DNA from: Cinnamomum chago
Lineage: Eukaryota > Streptophyta > Magnoliopsida > Laurales > Lauraceae
Direction: 5' to 3'
Length of the DNA stretch: 64,000 nucleotides
NCBI GenBank assembly: GCA_038049695.1
Contig: CP142459.1
Coordinates: 72,639,001-72,703,000 of the forward strand
Part shown: positions 61,786 through 64,000 of the stretch, in pieces
Layout of the letters: each line of letters starts with the position of its first letter
Position numbering within the stretch: position 1 is the stretch's first letter
Notes under the pieces: model-generated
The model's input: only the letters and a program-made list of their open reading frames with translations
Told to the model about the DNA's origin: nothing
Database searches by the model: none
Program-made: the position numbers and the translations under genes

Positions 61786-62286
61786 CAAAATGTTGGTTAT
61801 CTCTCTAAATAGTGTCTAACATACACTTGATGGAGATACAAATTAAGCTCATTACATTTGCCTTTAAAATAGGCGGATATGAAAATGAAAATCTAATACA
61901 CACACACTATGAATGCAAGGATGAAAGTACATGATGTGTGCGTGTGATGTCCTCAATCATTTTGAAAATGGAAGCTCATAAATGTATGCCTAAGGCTTTA
62001 GAAAGTTTTAGCTCATAAAAATATTTATGATTGAGGAAGGAATGCAAGTCACATGTTAAAAGTAACAACTTGTTAATGATATCAAAGATTCACAAGTTGT
62101 ATGAAATTAATTAGCTCTAAACATGTGATGCATAGGGATGTCAATCAAATCAACAATGTAGCTCATAAAACATAAAAATAGATTTGATTGAAATTAGGGG
62201 ACAAATCATATGTAATTATAAATGCAACTTGAATATGATATACCAATCAATGCAAAACAAGTTGTGAAACTTTAAAACAAAAAAAT

Positions 62287-62908
62287 ATATGATTTGTAAA
62301 GTTTGTTGAATCCAAAACATAAGATACATTTGAAAGCGATTTTCTTATGATGAAAAACAACAACCAAAGATTCAATCAAGTATATGAATCATGTTACATG
62401 TAATTTCAAAGATTCTTTCATTAACATGATCTACTTAGATTTACCAAATAAAGTACTACTTGGATTGAATCAAATGGTGATGCATCCAAAACAATAGATC
62501 AATTCAAAACATAAAATATGTTAAGGACACAACAAATCATAATTTAACATGCTATTAAAGATTTACCAAAGATAAAACAAAGACATGAAAACATATGATT
62601 TGTAAAGATGTTGAATCCAAAACATAAGATAGTTTTGAAAGTGATTTTCTTATGTTGAAAAACAACAACCATAGATTCAACCAAGTATATGGATCATGTT
62701 ACATATAATTTCAAAGATGTTTCCATTAACATGATCTACTTAGATTTACCAAATAAAGTACTACTTGGATTGAATCAAATGGTGATGTATCCAAAACAAT
62801 AAATCAACTCAAAACATAAAACATGTTAAGGACACAACACTTCATACATAGTTTATCATGCTACAAAAGATTTACCAAAAGTAAAATAAAACATGAAAAC
62901 ATATGATT
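62287..62908. repeat. Tandem duplication of about 307 bp in the solo Copia LTR
   Basis: ATATGATTTGTAAAG followed by TTGAATCCAAAACATAAGAT starts at 62287 and again at 62593; a third start (ATATGATTAAGG) is at 62901. The two copies share blocks such as ATGATCTACTTAGATTTACC and look about 90% alike. Confidence 0.88.
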
Positions 62909-63099
62909 AAGGAACGTATGGCCTACTTGGTGATTTAACTTCATTAACCCAAGCTTTAGCTTTCCCAATGATCCCCTTCATCCCTTAGTTCATTTCCCTT
63001 CTATTTGCCTCAAAACCCCTCAAGGAGGACCTTAAAATTCCCAACTTTTGGTAAAGGAAAGAACTCATATTTATAGCAAAAAATGCCCAACGGCTAGTC

Positions 63100-63232
63100 C
63101 CCGGTTGACTTGGTAACAGGACTCGGTCGACCGGGTACACACAACGGTCATATTTCTGACCGTTGGGCTTCAGGTACCCAGCCGGCCTGCAGTGTGGCCG
63201 GTCGACCCGCGACACTGCTGGTTGACCCCCTG
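63100..63232. repeat. GTCGACC-type palindromes in the solo Copia LTR
   Basis: Units CGGTCGACCGGG, CCGGTCGACC and two GGTTGAC variants lie in 130 bp, together with the inverted pair AACGGTCATA/TGACCGTT. They are upstream of the TATA-like motif at about 63070 (minus). Confidence 0.8.
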
Positions 63233-64000
63233 GGACCAAAATTCCCATAAAAGCATATTTTCAAAGTATTTCTTGAGGGAACTTTTTGGGCCATTTAATC
63301 AAGCTTAAAAACATGTTTTAAATCATTCTAATGGTTTTAAAACATGAACCATAAAAAGCCTAAAACATTTTGAAGGATTTAAAACTCATAGGCTAGCTTG
63401 ATTTTCTAAAACTCTTTTAAAAAACAAATGCATCCAAGATTAAAAACAAATCATGCATAAATCAATATATCTTCAAGACTTAAAATCCAATGCATGTATA
63501 AAACACGATTTCAAGATTTCTTAAAACAATGCATATGCGTGTAAATCAAATGATGCTTGAATGATAATGCATCCATCAAATTGCAATCTACAAAAATTCT
63601 AACAGAAGCATCAAAACATTCTAGTAATACGTATCATACCATGAGCTGTCCATAGATTTCAAGTTTTCAAGTTCATATACAAATTAAAGATGATTTCATT
63701 ACTAATAAAAAGTAGAGATTTAAAACTTACTCTACCTCAATATTACAAAAGTAATTATGTACAACAATACCAAAAGTAACATCTAGACTCATCATACTTC
63801 AAAAGTTTTAACTACACAAAAAGGTTTTCTATCTGCAAAAAAGAGAAGGAATACGACGCTCTCCGAAGACATGAGTGTTTCGCTCAAAAAGCCACTGAAG
63901 AAGCTTTTATTCATTCTTTGGACATTACATACAGAAGTGAAAATGACTTGCACGTGTACTTGATTGTGCAGGAGGAGTCATCTCCGCTTTTATTTATGTG

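Larger units (their letters stand above)
61359..63604 (-). mobile_element. Solo LTR of a Copia (SIRE-like) element, 2.2 kb
   Basis: On the minus strand it starts TGTTAGAATTTTTGTAG. The 5-bp repeat GAAGC lies at 61354-61358 and 63605-63609. It has a promoter-like TATAAATATGAG near 63070, with GTCGACC palindromes just upstream. The opposite end carries 'tttatagtggttcagcc' and 'cctacatccactaccggctt', wording common to SIRE-type LTRs. No internal region; fossil. Confidence 0.62.
61181..64000 (-). mobile_element. Remnant of the about 2.8-kb LTR family (copy 3), split and running off the right edge
   Basis: 61181-61358 read in reverse matches the end of copy 1: 'gagacaggt', 'ggattac', 'ggatgtga'. 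After the inserted LTR (61359-63604) the resemblance resumes from 63610, with 'taccaaaagta', 'ttcaaaag' and 'acacaaaaagg' in the same order as the reverse of 8400-8560. It is a degraded fossil; the other end is outside the window. Confidence 0.6.

Overview
This window is nuclear DNA from a flowering plant. The evidence is spliced genes with GT-AG introns, a plant-specific DUF1666 gene, an R2R3-MYB gene of the wax/cuticle clade, and plant-type MULE, hAT, CACTA, L1-LINE, Copia and Gypsy elements. Long intergenic spaces filled with nested transposons suggest a fairly large, probably woody, genome. The order cannot be fixed from the sequence alone; a magnoliid is only a guess.

Two ordinary host genes are visible. 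(1) At 255-3300 on the minus strand is a DUF1666 ('ribosomal protein L34Ae-like') gene with an N-terminal membrane segment; four coding exons are present and the last lies beyond the left edge. (2) At 38116-39440 on the plus strand is a complete three-exon R2R3-MYB of subgroup 1 (MYB306/MYB94/MYB96-like).

The rest is transposon landscape. A complete 8.8-kb Mutator-like element (10958-19751) has long terminal inverted repeats, a 9-bp target duplication, a decayed FAR1-type transposase on the plus strand and, convergent to it, an apparently intact two-exon gene for a small GRF-zinc-finger protein with a C-terminal membrane segment. A satellite of about 188 bp lies between the two genes. This layout resembles maize MuDR (mudrA/mudrB) but with a different second protein, and is the best candidate here for an undescribed system.

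Two nested piles occupy the right half. At 44646-49012 a small foldback element is split by a 2.8-kb solo LTR and by a 5'-truncated LINE. At 52233-61166 an L1-type LINE with a perfect 15-bp target duplication is split in ORF1 by a gag-only Copia element with its own 5-bp duplication. From about 61180 to the right edge is another copy of the 2.8-kb LTR family, split by a 2.2-kb solo LTR. A first copy of that family is at 6003-8786. All these LTRs carry clusters of GC-rich palindromes, and the palindrome differs between families.

Smaller elements include two non-autonomous hAT elements (20698-22335, 23420-24463), hAT and CACTA MITEs (31638-31871, 31236-31428), several foldback MITE families sitting in TA-repeats, and two hairpins with perfect arms (27135-27261, 30663-30814). 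No tRNA, rRNA or CRISPR array was recognised.
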